NCBI GenBank assembly: GCA_025093985.1
Contig: JACAAK010000007.1
Location: forward strand, 310,001 to 374,000
Origin: Calvatia gigantea
Lineage: Eukaryota; Basidiomycota; Agaricomycetes; Agaricales; Lycoperdaceae
Reading direction: 5' to 3'
Length of the DNA: 64,000 nt
A model generated the notes under the pieces. It saw nothing but the letters and a program-made list of their open reading frames with translations, made no database searches and was not told the DNA's origin. The position numbers and the translations under genes were made by a program. Shown in pieces: positions 11,805-22,639 of the stretch. Numbering within the stretch: the first letter of the stretch is position 1; each line of letters opens with the position of its first letter.

Positions 11805-12579
11805 TCATGCGCCGCATCCATCCGGCAGAGACTGTCGTCGCACCATTTACCCTGTCATCACCACATAGATATAAGTATGTAATGGCACGCAGTTTCGGGA
11901 TAATTCAACGGAACCCTCAGATTTTGTTGATGGCTATATGGACTTGGGAAGAATGTGGTTGTGTCGGAATTTGCGGCTATCGTCATCAATTATTCCACGC
12001 TTTTGTGCAACCCCAGAGCTGAGCATATATTCAGAAAGGCCCAGTAGGCTTTGACCTAGTGTGATGATGCCGCATCAATGTAAGGCAGATGTACATTTTT
12101 TCTCCCAGGCTACAAAATGTACTGGGAAGCCACAATCCCGGTTAATTCACACGAAGGTGTTGATGATCATCAATTTGGCGTGCGACAGGACGTTTTTACA
12201 TGCTGATGAGTGTTCACTGATCATTAAGCGCCACGGGACACTTTCTTAATTTTTTGTGAAGTTTTTTTTTCAGGGAAATAAGCGCCTATATCCGCAGAGC
12301 TTGGAGTGCCACTGGAGGAGGTTGGGCGGGCACCTGAAGCTACGAAGGTACCCCGGCATGACCTCCATTCGCGGGTCGACCGCGGATTTTTCGACGAACA
12401 TTTGACGTAATGTTCAGGGGGGCCCGTTGTCTAGCATTATTGTTAAAAACGCTCCCTCGGGGCCCCGAACCAACCATGAGCAGCGGAGATTTGAGCAAGT
12501 CCCAAAACAGTTCGGCGGGCCCGAGATTTTAATTCGCAAGCGCGAGCCACCTGTTCCTCGTGGACACAGCCTCGGCGCT
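11805..12579. other. No supported feature
   Basis: Sequence downstream of the A gene, with short unsupported frames only. I see no repeat, RNA gene or protein match here. Confidence 0.5.
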
Positions 12580-13780
12580 AAATCCATAAAACGGTTTTCC
12601 TTGGTACATCAGAGTCGCGGACTTCGTTGGGCAGAGAATGACATCGGATCAACACCGACCCAACCTAATTTAGGACAATCACTGCCCTCGTAAGGGCACT
12701 TGCGTCTATAGGCACCTACAAGTATAATAATTTAGATACCACCCTTCTACCTGCTGATCCTGACCCAATAAAAAAGCAGTGAGGTATCCCGGTCAAGCGG
12801 AATGTATCACGGAGTCTGAAGGGGCCAAATCCAACATGGGTTGGGTACCCATGGGATGTCAGAGACTCGCTTCTTGGTGAGGCACTCTTTGTTCAGGTCT
12901 CTGTCCCCAAACTGACGGTATTTGGTGAACGATACCGAAACAAAAGGCAAAGAAAGAACAATACCGGTCTCATAGAAGATAGTCTGCAAATAACGCATAC
13001 TGTCTCACTGACAATTTCACGACAATTGCTTGACACCTTCTGGAATGTCCTCCTCAGAGTTACCATTATTGACACTTGCTAATTCCGGTCCCCCCAGGGT
13101 TTTTTTACCGTATACGCGTAATAGAGGCAACATTCCGATCGTTCCTGAAGCTCAATCTATTTGCGCTCAATAACAAAAGCCCTCCAAAAGGGAGATCATT
13201 GAACTGGCCTGACACCTCCAAACTTTGTGACTGGCTTTGTCCTCCGCCAGTACGTACCTCAAAACATCATAAAAGACTGACAAGAAGAAAGAGAAATTGG
13301 AAGCGAAGGTGGAGGCAAGGACGGCGGCCGTAGGTATTCAATTGGGAGAGGATGTGGTGATAAATCAAAGATGGCTACTTAACTAAAGTCCAACTACGAA
13401 CCACCTTACTTAACAACTTGGGGGTCCCTGATCCCATGAGGGTGTCAAGGGGTAAGCAGAGCAAGTATTCTAACCAGATAAGCTGAGTATGTGTGTTGTG
13501 TGCGTGTGTATTTGAGGGGGAGGTTGTTAGATAGGACGAAGTCCCATAGTGATTTGTTGGCTTGAGATTATAGTTCTATATACCCCCCCTAGACGCCTCA
13601 CCCGCCAAGGGTTCACGAAATGAGTTGTCTCGGCGCACAGTCCCAACTTTCGCCACAATAATATGGCCACGACCGGCCACCAGTCAATCTGATCTAAATT
13701 AGAACAACAAGTCGACCTTGGAAGACTCTGCCCTGATATTCCCAGTTCCGAGGGGCCCAACTATTCATTGTTATTCAATC
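12580..13780. repeat. Diverged copy of repeat block C
   Basis: Shares the same ordered landmarks as 6120-6800 and 23130-23830: CGGCGCTAAAT, the GTCGCGGACTT segment, CAACCTAATTTAGGACAAT, and CCCCAAACTGACGG. It is clearly older. There is no intact reading frame. It sits between pair 1 and block D and is missing from copy II. Confidence 0.55.
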
Positions 13781-14463
13781 TAATTTAAAGCAGCAATTGT
13801 TCCGAGAAGGATTACTTGCGTCCATAGGTACCTACAAGCAGGACAGGGGCCGGACCTCGTTATCAGACTTTGTGGCCATATGTTCACAAATTCCGTAAGA
13901 TGCGGGGACTCGTCTCCCTGACCCGCTTCACCGTGAAAAAGTCCGCTCATCTATACTTTACCAAATGAGAATGATATAGTTTACGGCACAAAGGCTGAGG
14001 GTGTCCATAACCCATAACCACGGCTCAACGTCGGAATATGGCTATATTTACGCTGACTTCCAGGGTTGCATGAAGCAGTCGCGTTTCTATAGCACAGCCT
14101 AACCTCCTTTCGTGAGACAAATCCAGAAGGTAACAATTGGAAAGAATCGCAACGCCAGAACTAAGAAGCAAGGTATTTCAAGCTATTGTTCTCAAAAGGT
14201 TTGCAGGATATTTTTGCATTGGTCTTCTAAGATGGTAATGACGGGAGTGGGCTTTCAGGAGGGTAGGTGTCAATATGCCTTCTCTTTCTCAGCGGCCTAA
14301 ATTCACCTGATGAGCGTATACACACGTGATTCTCACCGCAACGGAATAGGGACATTTCTCGCATCTAATAAGCGATACCCTCGTCTAAACTGTCTTATCT
14401 GTACGATGAATATCCGTTTTTTATTACAGCGTAAGGAGTTACATTAGCGACTATGTGTGTTTG
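13781..14463. repeat. Block D, copy I (3' flank of A gene, pair 2)
   Basis: Collinear with 25790-26674. It starts near GAAGGATTACTTGCGTCC and continues with high similarity into the stop codon of the A gene. Only short frames are present. It probably contains the A-gene 3' untranslated region, because similarity rises toward the stop codon. Confidence 0.65.
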
Positions 14464-15535
14464 TCAAAGACGAAAAATCCGTTTCCAAGTGGTAGAAATA
14501 TACGATAAAATACGGTGGGCGCGCGAACGCTTAAGGGGTTTATCTGCGGTAGAGGCAGGTACAGTGGAAGAGGCGACAGTTGTGGCTTCAGGAGGGCCCG
14601 TGATTGCTTTCAGTTGTGGCCGAGTCTGAGCGGATGGCGCGGCTTGAGAGGTTGATTGAGCGAGTGTCCGCCACCTTTCGGGCACATTGTCAATTCTGTG
14701 AACCGTTGAGCCGTCGCGGATCTGACCGCGGATGTAGCCGAAGCCCCTGGTTAAATCGTCTATACTTTTTGAAAACTCTATCCATCTTTGTCGAACCATA
14801 CCGACTTCTTGTAGTGTCGGAGGAGTGGACTTGATGGATTCTATATCTTGTAGATGTTGATTCATTTCTGCGTAGTATCTGGCATTCTTCTGGAGTAGAG
14901 AACGACATTCGTCAACTGCATGGAGAAGGTCCGCAACCGCCTGAGAGTTTTCTGTGGTGAAAAGGCTGTCCCCCGCTGTATGGCCGTCTAAGGTACACGG
15001 TTTGGCTCGTCAAACACAGCAGAATAGGTAGAATCTCACCATTATCCAAAATGGTTGTCATTTCATGTACCGCAGCTGAAATGTTTCGACTGAAGGTTCC
15101 CATACTCTCATGGGCAGTATTATTTTTCTTTGCGATGTTACCCGCCTTTCGGGAGACGGATTGTATGAGTTCAAGAGTACTTGCTTTCACAGATGTCGTG
15201 TCCAAGGCATCCAGAAGCTGGAGGAACAAGCCTGCGAACTTGATGGCGCCGTAAACAACTGAGAATAAAGGTTCACATTGGTCGGCAGCAGCTTTACGTA
15301 GTCCTTTAAGAACTTGCGCAATTTGTGGTGGGCAGGAATGGGAGTCTTGATATACAGCCAACGCAAGATGTAGATGATCAAGTTTCTCAACAAAAATCGT
15401 AGGTATCTCTTTGATCCTGAAAATCGTTTCCTGATCAGGAGGGAGCTAACCCACGGCATGAGTTGGCGAGTATGCGAGTTCCCTGTTCGCTCTTACCTTG
15501 AGGAATTGGCATATAACGGGCTGTGCGTCAGCCAT
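14464..15535 (-). CDS. A-family helical protein, pair 2 (unrecognised)
   Basis: Three exons: 15535-15497 (MADAQPVICQFLK), 15445 to about 15041 (starting LPPDQE), and about 14954 to 14464. The product is about 310 residues. The N-half has a nonpolar helical stretch (SVVYGAIKFAGLFLQLLDAL). The C-half contains MVRQRWIEFSKSIDDL, then an Ala/Thr/Pro-rich linker, then a tail RILSYISTTWKRIFRL. That tail would form a cationic amphipathic helix with Trp and Phe on one face. The tail is almost identical in the pair-3 A gene. It is divergent from the B gene at 15877 with 341 bp between start codons. No lesions were seen. Function is unknown. Confidence 0.78.
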
Positions 15536-15876
15536 GATACCAGAGATAGGATGAAGCAAGGGAGGGAGAGTCGGAAGGTTCGTTGAACAATGTGTGGATG
15601 TTGAGTAACTAAGCGCTCAGGGATTCAAAGTCCGGCTGAGCCGGCCGCGACAACAAAAAGACCCTTTGACCGAACCACGTAAGTGACAGATGTGCTTGTT
15701 CTGGAGTAAGATCTGGATACTCGATATGGAAACTGTTGTTGTTCACGACCATTTCCCGTCCCCAGTCTGATACTGCTATGCATAAACACCGGTACATGCC
15801 AGGGACTAAAATGCAGAGGCTAAAATAGCATATAAGGGCGAGGTCTGGTATTCTTCGCTTCACAACTTGCCTCCTA
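15536..15876. promoter_or_regulatory. Shared divergent promoter of pair 2
   Basis: A 341-bp interval, clearly homologous to 27747-28093. A TATA element (CATATAAGG, TATAAG at 15831-15836) lies about 46 bp before the B start. C/T-rich sequence on the minus strand precedes the A start. Segments such as GACAGATGTGCTTGTTCT and CTGATACTGCTA are conserved between the pairs and are candidate regulatory sites. Confidence 0.65.
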
Positions 15877-17819
15877 ATGAACTCCGACGTCTCTGTGTCA
15901 GCAAATACGAGGAATTCTATTCATGGCTTCCGAGAAGAGTCCAAACCATGGCCACAACCCCCATCACATCTCGAGGGGAGTCTTACCACACTTGCTAAAT
16001 TGTTGCACGAGATTTTTGCCGCCCTGAAACCGGTGTTGTCAGATCAAGAATTGTAGGCTAACCCGTTGCCTCATCATTTTATATTTTTGTTCACAAGCTC
16101 TTCCACTAGGGAGATGCCAGAAGCGCTGAAACTCTCAAAAGAGTGTCGCGATCTAAGGCATAGGCTGGCTGAAGTGCTGCAAAAAAGCGTTAAGATTACT
16201 GAAGCTTCGATAAGAGACTTTCACCAACTTAGGATGGTCGATCCAGACACCGGGGACCTTTCCGCCTTTACATCGGAAGCCAAAAAGAGAATTGACGATA
16301 CGAATGAACGTTTATGCGATGGTTCAATGATTGAGCTAAAAGAACTACGGGATAAGTTGATTAAGGTAACTCTGCCTCTACTCGTCTCTCGTGACACTCG
16401 ATACCAACATTCTACATGACAGTTCCAGCAATCTTCCATTCAAAATTCCAAGGTGCAAATAAACACGAAGCTCAAGGAGCAGGACGCAGAGCAAAGAAAG
16501 GCCCGAGACAAATTTATCCTTGCCTCCAACGCCGAACTGCCGGACAGCGGCGATCCTTTTGGCATCATGGGGGCACTGAGCAAAGTCCTCAAACCCCTCC
16601 TTAAAATGGTTACCGACAGAGTTGAAGAGAATATAGGTGATAGGCTTGACTGTCAGTCATCGATGTTTGCTGTCTTGCGATATAGGACTGACTGACATAA
16701 ATCCAGTGATCCAAGAGAAGCGGGAGGTTTACCACCGCGAACGGGCCTTCGTAGATAAGCTTTTCGATGACGCCGGTGCTGCCATTGTTCTCATTAGAGA
16801 CTGTGATTACTGGTGGCTCACGGTAAAGGATGACATGTCAGACGCAAAAGATGTTCTGGATGACGCCCAAAACAAACCAGTACTACCTCATACAGAGAAA
16901 ATACTCAGTAACCAAATATTGAATATCGTTAGTATTTTGACCCAATTCAGGCTAACGGTAAGAATGAAAATTACTTTCAGAGTAAGTTATCACTAATTTC
17001 GTCTGCAGATTAACGATGTCCTGGATGAAACGTCCGTGATGAGAGGGGTAAGCTTGTGCCACTGGGATAAGCTGTTTGGCAACTAATTCTGGTCATTTTT
17101 TCCAGCTTTCTTTGACGAGTGCTGTTGAGAGCTTCGAAGGGCACATCAAGAACACCGTCCCTGCTCTGAAAAAGTTGACCTCAGTGAGGGACATTCTTAA
17201 ATCACCGCACGACACACAATTCTCCAAAGAGATTCGAGGACTCGCAGAGCTGCTTTTCGACTACCTTGTAAAGATAGAAGCAGTCTTCAAGCCATGGTCC
17301 CACCATGCTCGATCTCGCCTCCCGACTGAACCGTTCACCTTCGTCATCGAAATCTCGGACATGATGCACCTATCTTCCCTGGACACAACTGCGAAACCGA
17401 CTTATGAACACATGAGCTCGGTGCTGGTGAATAGGATTAGCCGCCGCAAGAGCAGACACGCTGAACACCAAAGGCAGAGAGAGGACAAAGACGGGACGTC
17501 CGAAACCATAGGGAGGAGGTTGACAACCCAAGACGAAGCCGTGGATACTTTGTGTCAGTTGCATAAAGCTATGAAGGATATATCTAAGTTTGCGACCGAC
17601 CTTGGTCTGGCCCTCCTGCATTTCAACCGCCGTGCTGGGCATGACAATACTCCTCGAGGAACGGACGCGACGGCACCTGAGCGTATGCCGAAGGATCCTT
17701 TCGACGTTCCTGAAGACACTATCAAGAGGGTTTCAGACAGTTTAATGGTCGAGACATCGAAATTAAAGCTTTTTGCAACTGAGCTTAAAGCACTACTTTC
17801 TGATAAAGGCCACGCATAA
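15877..17819 (+). CDS. B-family helical protein, pair 2 (unrecognised)
   Basis: Six exons of about 549 residues: 15877-16055, about 16111-16368, about 16429-16633, about 16711-16960, about 17010-17050, and about 17105-17819. The reading frame is continuous through all splice junctions. The protein is rich in charged helices. In the middle, a DSGDPFGIMGALSKVL segment is the nonpolar break between two long helical stretches, in the same place as the Gly-rich hydrophobic segment of the pair-1 B gene. The C-terminal third carries a Lys/Arg/Glu-rich region (RRKSRHAEHQRQREDKD) that looks coiled-coil or disordered. The start is the ATG 46 bp after the TATA element. It is divergent from the A gene. 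The last 335 nt are nearly identical to the pair-3 B gene while upstream exons differ more. Function is unknown. Confidence 0.78.
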
Positions 17820-18228
17820 GGACGATATACCCTTTCTGTATATTCGGTTTCTGTTCTAACGTATTATAATTCATTCATTTATCATGTTTATTCAACTCTT
17901 ACTTACGGTTAGGCAACCAGTAAACACCCTGAGCTCGGCCCGTGCTCCGGTCGGGCCATGGGAATGGTAAATTACATCTATCAGCGCACCTTGAGGCCTT
18001 GAGATGGGAACCCGTGAACGAGGAATTCAGATTTTCCGGAGGGAGACCGGTCCGCGGACAAGCTTGCTCATATCTCACCCCAACTAATGGGAGAGCTAGA
18101 TTCAGATGCTTTGACCAGAGCTGGTGAACAAATAGATTCATGGACATTTTATTAGATAAGATGTACCACAGTGTTGGTACATCCTCAGGAAATAGGAGTG
18201 TGTAAATCATCAAGCAAGTGCGTATATG
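17820..18228. repeat. B-gene 3' flank, duplicated
   Basis: Nearly identical to 30043-30460 and continuous with 1-149. It includes GGACGATATACCCTTTCTGTATATTC, likely 3' untranslated sequence of the B gene. No gene is present. Confidence 0.7.
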
Positions 18229-20085
18229 CTACTCCGATTTTACACCCAAACTCTCCTGATGTTTCGTCTCAACCAAAGTCGAAATTGGCCAGACAATGAT
18301 AACCCCACATATCGTCAAAACCACACTCCCCAAAGTCCCAATCCACCTCCTCAGCCCAGAAAATTCCATCAACTCGAAAAGACCCGCTGCAAATTTATCC
18401 GTTATACTTGGTCGAAAGAACATATGATGATCAGCGTGCTCAATAACAAATGGCGGCCGCACAGTTTTGCTCTTCGTTTGGATGATCCTATCGTTAATGG
18501 AGGAGGGAAGCGAGAACTGCTTGTGTATACGTTCGTAGAGCCCGTCGTCGCCTACGGAACACGCGGCTAGTAGTCCGGACGTAAATCCATCCTCATGAAA
18601 CCGTACTTGAGATAAGCGCCTGCGAACGAAATTGAGCGCTTGTTCTGAATCTTGTGCATCTCTTGTTGAGCTTTAACAGCCTAGGACTCGGTCAGACAAC
18701 GTGAGTGTCACGGAATAAATACGAATACCTTATCGTCCAGAACCGGATGCTCGTAATTCCATCGGCCCTGGATCTTGCTATCGTCGATCTTTATTTCGGC
18801 CGGTGGGTTGAGAATGGCAAGAACAGGGCCGTATTTGTCTTCTGGGATATGTTGCAGGTGATTCATACCGTCTGTAGAGGATCAAGTCAGACCAAGTAAC
18901 CTCGAAAATACAGGAAGGTCCTGACAAGTACTATGATGAGGTCAGATGATGTGAGTGAGAACATCTCAAGTTTTGAGGTGCCGGTTGTGTCGTCTGGTAT
19001 TGACGAAACGCAGTTGACAGGGCTTGGGAGGTGTAGTTGTTCCTCAGGAAGCTTCTGCAGAATCCATTGACGTAACGGCGACTAGGGCTCGCTCAGCGAA
19101 TTGTGAAATGGCAGGATGCGACCCAGCTGACCTTCCGTCACAAATAGTTAACCAGTTGGGTTTACCGGTGATTTGCAGGAGACTGGTTATACATAAATTC
19201 AATCTATAAAGCTCGTTGAACAAACGGGAATCTCCTGTAGGAACGTGAGGATGACGTACGAGGATCCGTGCAGGGAAGTCGTCAAAACACTTGTCTAGCA
19301 GGGTACTCCATATAGCAGCAGCCATAGCTATGAACGTAGGTTAGCAAAGAAAATAAGAGGGACCGAAGAGCGCACGATCAGGTAGTCATCCTTAAACGCG
19401 TTCGAGTACCCCTCTCCTTTAATATATTGCCCAATACTTATCCGGCGTCCCTCGGAGGTCTGTAAAAACTGCCTCCCACATGCATTGAATCGAAATACGT
19501 CGTATAACATTCGCCACATGGCCGCGTCGAAAAAGCGGCTGGGTTGACAAAAGACTGTGAGAGCGCTTTTTCCCGCCCATTCGAATGAACCACGGTCCCG
19601 GGATACACTGAAAGTCACCCCTGCCGGAAGGATGCGGATGCCCTTGCTTGGGGCTTTAGTGGGATCAGGAGGAGACGACGAGAACAGGGAGAAGGGCCAT
19701 GCTGGGGCCTTTGGCACCTCGTCTTCTGGTGGTGGATAGAGTTGGGGAATACGCAGAAAATCGGATAGGTGGGTGGGTTGAAGACAATCTAGAGCGAATC
19801 AGTTCTCGTATCAGGCTTGAGCGAGTTCGTTTGAGGGGAACACATACAAAGCCACTGAAAATGCGTCAGCACGGTAATACATTCAGGCAGGTGTACGAGT
19901 ACTTACGTATCTACATCCACGCCCTCGCTTGTGGGGTCCTCCTTGGGCCTAAACCGGACTGTATTTGCGTGACCCCCAGGTCCATCGTCCGCCTCGTAAA
20001 GATGAACTTCGTGGTCACTGTACTCGTTCAGCAACCAAGTTGCAGCAAGTCCCGAGGCACCCGAGCCAACGACAGCAACTTTCAT
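18229..20085 (-). pseudogene. FAD-dependent amine-oxidase-like protein, copy 2 (decayed)
   Basis: Homologous to 30461-32654, with intact start (MKVAVVGSGASGLAATWLL), 7-nt microexon (19848-19854) and C-terminal membrane segment. About 350-400 bp encoding the central substrate-domain exon are deleted at the junction near 18965. A 2-nt deletion, shared with copy 1, breaks the frame where the intact copy reads EFMYNHSLLQ. These changes remove part of the enzyme core, so I call it a pseudogene. The C-terminal part is closer to the intact copy than copy 1 is. Confidence 0.8.
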
Positions 20086-20904
20086 GGAACGAAGAAGAAC
20101 TGAGGAAGCCAGTTGTCGAAGCCACCATGAGCGCCAGTCGCCCTGTCAGCTGTGCAACCCAACGCTGGTCGCGGCATTCTTCGCGTCGGGGACCCTGGTT
20201 GGCCGTCAAAGCTTCCAACCATTCTGTGGCTTTCCAAGTGGTAACAAAGATGGGTAGGAAAGTGTGGTTCACTCATGTCCATCTGCCCATATCCATCAAA
20301 TGTTTCAGCTCAACAGACCCAAACACAGCTTGTGCCACTCGCTCCTTGTACCAATTGACCAGACCCTACTTCCTTATGTTTATCTGTAGGCAATGATTGG
20401 ACAGTATCGAAACTTAGTTCCTTACAAACAGACCTTGAATCACCTTGGGTCAGACTTCAGTTCCCCACCTCCCCCCCTTCTGTTACGGCTTTCAAGGGCC
20501 ATCTAGGTGCAGCTTGCCGCTCCCCATCTATTAAGTAGATTCCTTTGTAGGGTGCCATTCACCATCCGGATCGCCCATCATTTGTTGAGCCAGGAGATGG
20601 AGGTAGAAATTATTTCCACATATATTTAGAGGGCACACAACCAGTAGACCAACGGAAGTCTGTCTTTTTGGAACCTGTGCTTAAGGGGGGCACCAAACCT
20701 TTACCAGGACAATCTGATGGTCACAACCGGTCGGCAACCGGTCCGTTCCAATTATGATAACAGCTTGTCCTCGAAAGCATTGCTTGTGCCAATGAGGACC
20801 TCCAAGAAAAGAGTAAAGGCCTCCCTTGTACTAATTTTAACACTGGTGATGATCCTGGAGTGTGAACGTTTGAACCTGCACCGCACCCGTTAATGATGAA
20901 TGTA

Positions 20905-21114
20905 CAGTAAGGGACAAAACCCTTCCAATGATTTTGACTTTTTCATGAAATCTCAAATAACTCAGCAATCAGTAAAGGTATCCACTTCAGAATTTAAATG
21001 TAGGTAGTCTTGTATCTTATCTACAAATAGGTATAAACAGCATTATGTAATATTAAGTTCCTGTGGTGATATGAATTAATCAACATTATGAGTCCATTGG
21101 AAGGGTTTTGTCCC
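20905..21114. repeat. Left terminal inverted repeat of the Tc1-type element
   Basis: About 210 bp, inversely repeated at 22301-22509. The repeat is itself bounded by inverted copies of GGGACAAAACCCTTCCAAT (outer at 20911, inner ending at 21114). Confidence 0.85.
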
Positions 21115-21143
21115 TCTGTCTGAAACTACACAAAATCAGTTCT

Positions 21144-22160
21144 CTAGTACTTTGTATAGCCCCCTTTGGCCTGTAAAACAGCCTGAACCCTCCTAGGCAT
21201 ACTCTCTATCAAATTCTGACACACTGATGCAGGAATTTTGCCCCATTCTATATCCACCCTTTCTCTGAGTTCAGTTATGCTGGAAGGGTAGTTTTCATAC
21301 TCTTCTAGCCTGTTTTTGACATAAGTCCAGAGCTGTTCAATGGGATTAAGGTCTGGGGACTGTGGTGGCCACTCCATAACCTTTAAACCACTGTTTTCAA
21401 GCCACTTTTTTGCTTTTTTGCTTGTGTGTTTGGGGTCATTGTCCTGTTGGAAAAGGACTTGCCACTTCTTCTTCCTGTATTTCTTGAGACTTTGGTAAAG
21501 TTTGTCATCCAAAATGCAAACATAAAGGTCACCATCCATGGTACCTTCAATGTGGTGTATATGGCCAGGCCCCTGCCATAGCATGCACCCCCATATCATG
21601 CAAGAACCTCCTCCAAACTTGACAGTTCCATTCACCAGCCTGTCACTAAGCCCCTCTCCTGCTGTTTTCCACACCCAATGCCTTCCATCTGACCCCATCT
21701 GATTGATTTTAGTCTCATCTGTCCAAACTACCTGCTTCCAGTCCTCCACAGTCCAGTTTGCATATGTTTTTGCAAACACCAGCCTCTTCTGCTTGTGAAC
21801 CCTAGTGAGTAAAGGCTGTTTTCTCTTCACTACAGCCTTCATCCCTGCCCTTTTGAGTGTCCTTCGAATTGTTTTGGATGAAACAGGTTGGTTGGTAACA
21901 TTTTGGAGGGCCTTTGTGACCTGAGAGGCATTATCGGCCTTGCAAGAGGTGAGAAGTTAAATGGCATATTTGGTATCAGAGGGGGAAAGCTTGCTTGGAT
22001 GGCCACCAGTGGATTTGGAAATTGTTGGCCTATGTTTAGAGTGAACTCTAGAGATAGTACTGAGGGAATAACCAGTAGTGGAAGCAATTTGGGTAGCAGT
22101 ATGTCCTTTGTCAAGGAGAAAGAGGATATGATCAATCTGAGAAGAAGAGAGAGGTTTCAT
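21144..22160 (-). pseudogene. Tc1 family transposase with one in-frame stop
   Basis: A 338-codon frame. The N-terminus has a helix-turn-helix (HTATQIASTTGYSLSTISRV) for repeat binding. The catalytic core shows WTDETK, then QQDNDPKH, then SPDLNPIE, giving a DD34E spacing typical of Tc1. The length is normal for the family. One TAA at 21957-21959 (codon 68) interrupts an otherwise open frame; a single C-to-T change from CAA would explain it. There are no frameshifts and the ends are intact, so the copy is young and could still be mobilised by another source of transposase. An alternative is that translation restarts downstream at the ATG at 21842, which would lack the DNA-binding domain. Confidence 0.93.
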
Positions 22161-22300
22161 GTCAACAGAAGATAAGTTATTGGGTTACTTTGGCCTGGAG
22201 AAGTAAGCTTTCATCTTTATACACAATCTACTCTCATCATATGATTTTATTTGAATTTGTTTGAGAGCAGTAAACAGAGTTATGTGCCTGGAGAAGATGA

Positions 22301-22509
22301 GGGACAAAACCCTTCCAATGCACTCATAATATTCAATAATTCATATCTCCATAGAAACAAAGTATAATATTAAATGCTTAAACATGTTTGTAGATAAGAA
22401 GCATGACTACCTTCATTTAAAATTTGAAATGAATTGGCTTAGTGGTTGCTGAGTTATTTGAGATTTCATGAAAAAGTCAAAATCATTGGAAGGGTTTTGT
22501 CCCTTACTG
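22301..22509. repeat. Right terminal inverted repeat of the Tc1-type element
   Basis: Inverse partner of 20905-21114. It has inner (22301) and outer (22509) inverted copies of the GGGACAAAACCCTTCCAAT motif. Confidence 0.85.
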
Positions 22510-22639
22510 TAAAGAGGAAGCCTCTGTAACCGTAGAAGTCAGCGGCACCTACGGCCAACATGACATTCTTTCTCCAAAATAACAACGTGTGCATACATTT
22601 TCCTGCCAAGCCTGTTGTCTTGCCAAGTTATGTTGTATT

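Larger units (their letters stand above)
20905..22509 (-). mobile_element. Tc1/mariner-type DNA transposon (1,605 bp)
   Basis: The element begins CAGTAAGGGACAAAACCC and ends with the inverse GGGTTTTGTCCCTTACTG. TA lies at both sides (20903-20904 and 22510-22511), the expected TA target duplication. The terminal inverted repeats are about 210 bp. It carries one transposase gene on the minus strand with a single stop. It inserted into an R repeat after the segmental duplication, because copy I holds the empty site. Confidence 0.95.

Noticed and set aside
21888..22175. 95-codon plus-strand frame inside the transposon
   Set aside because: Antisense shadow of the transposase DNA-binding region.
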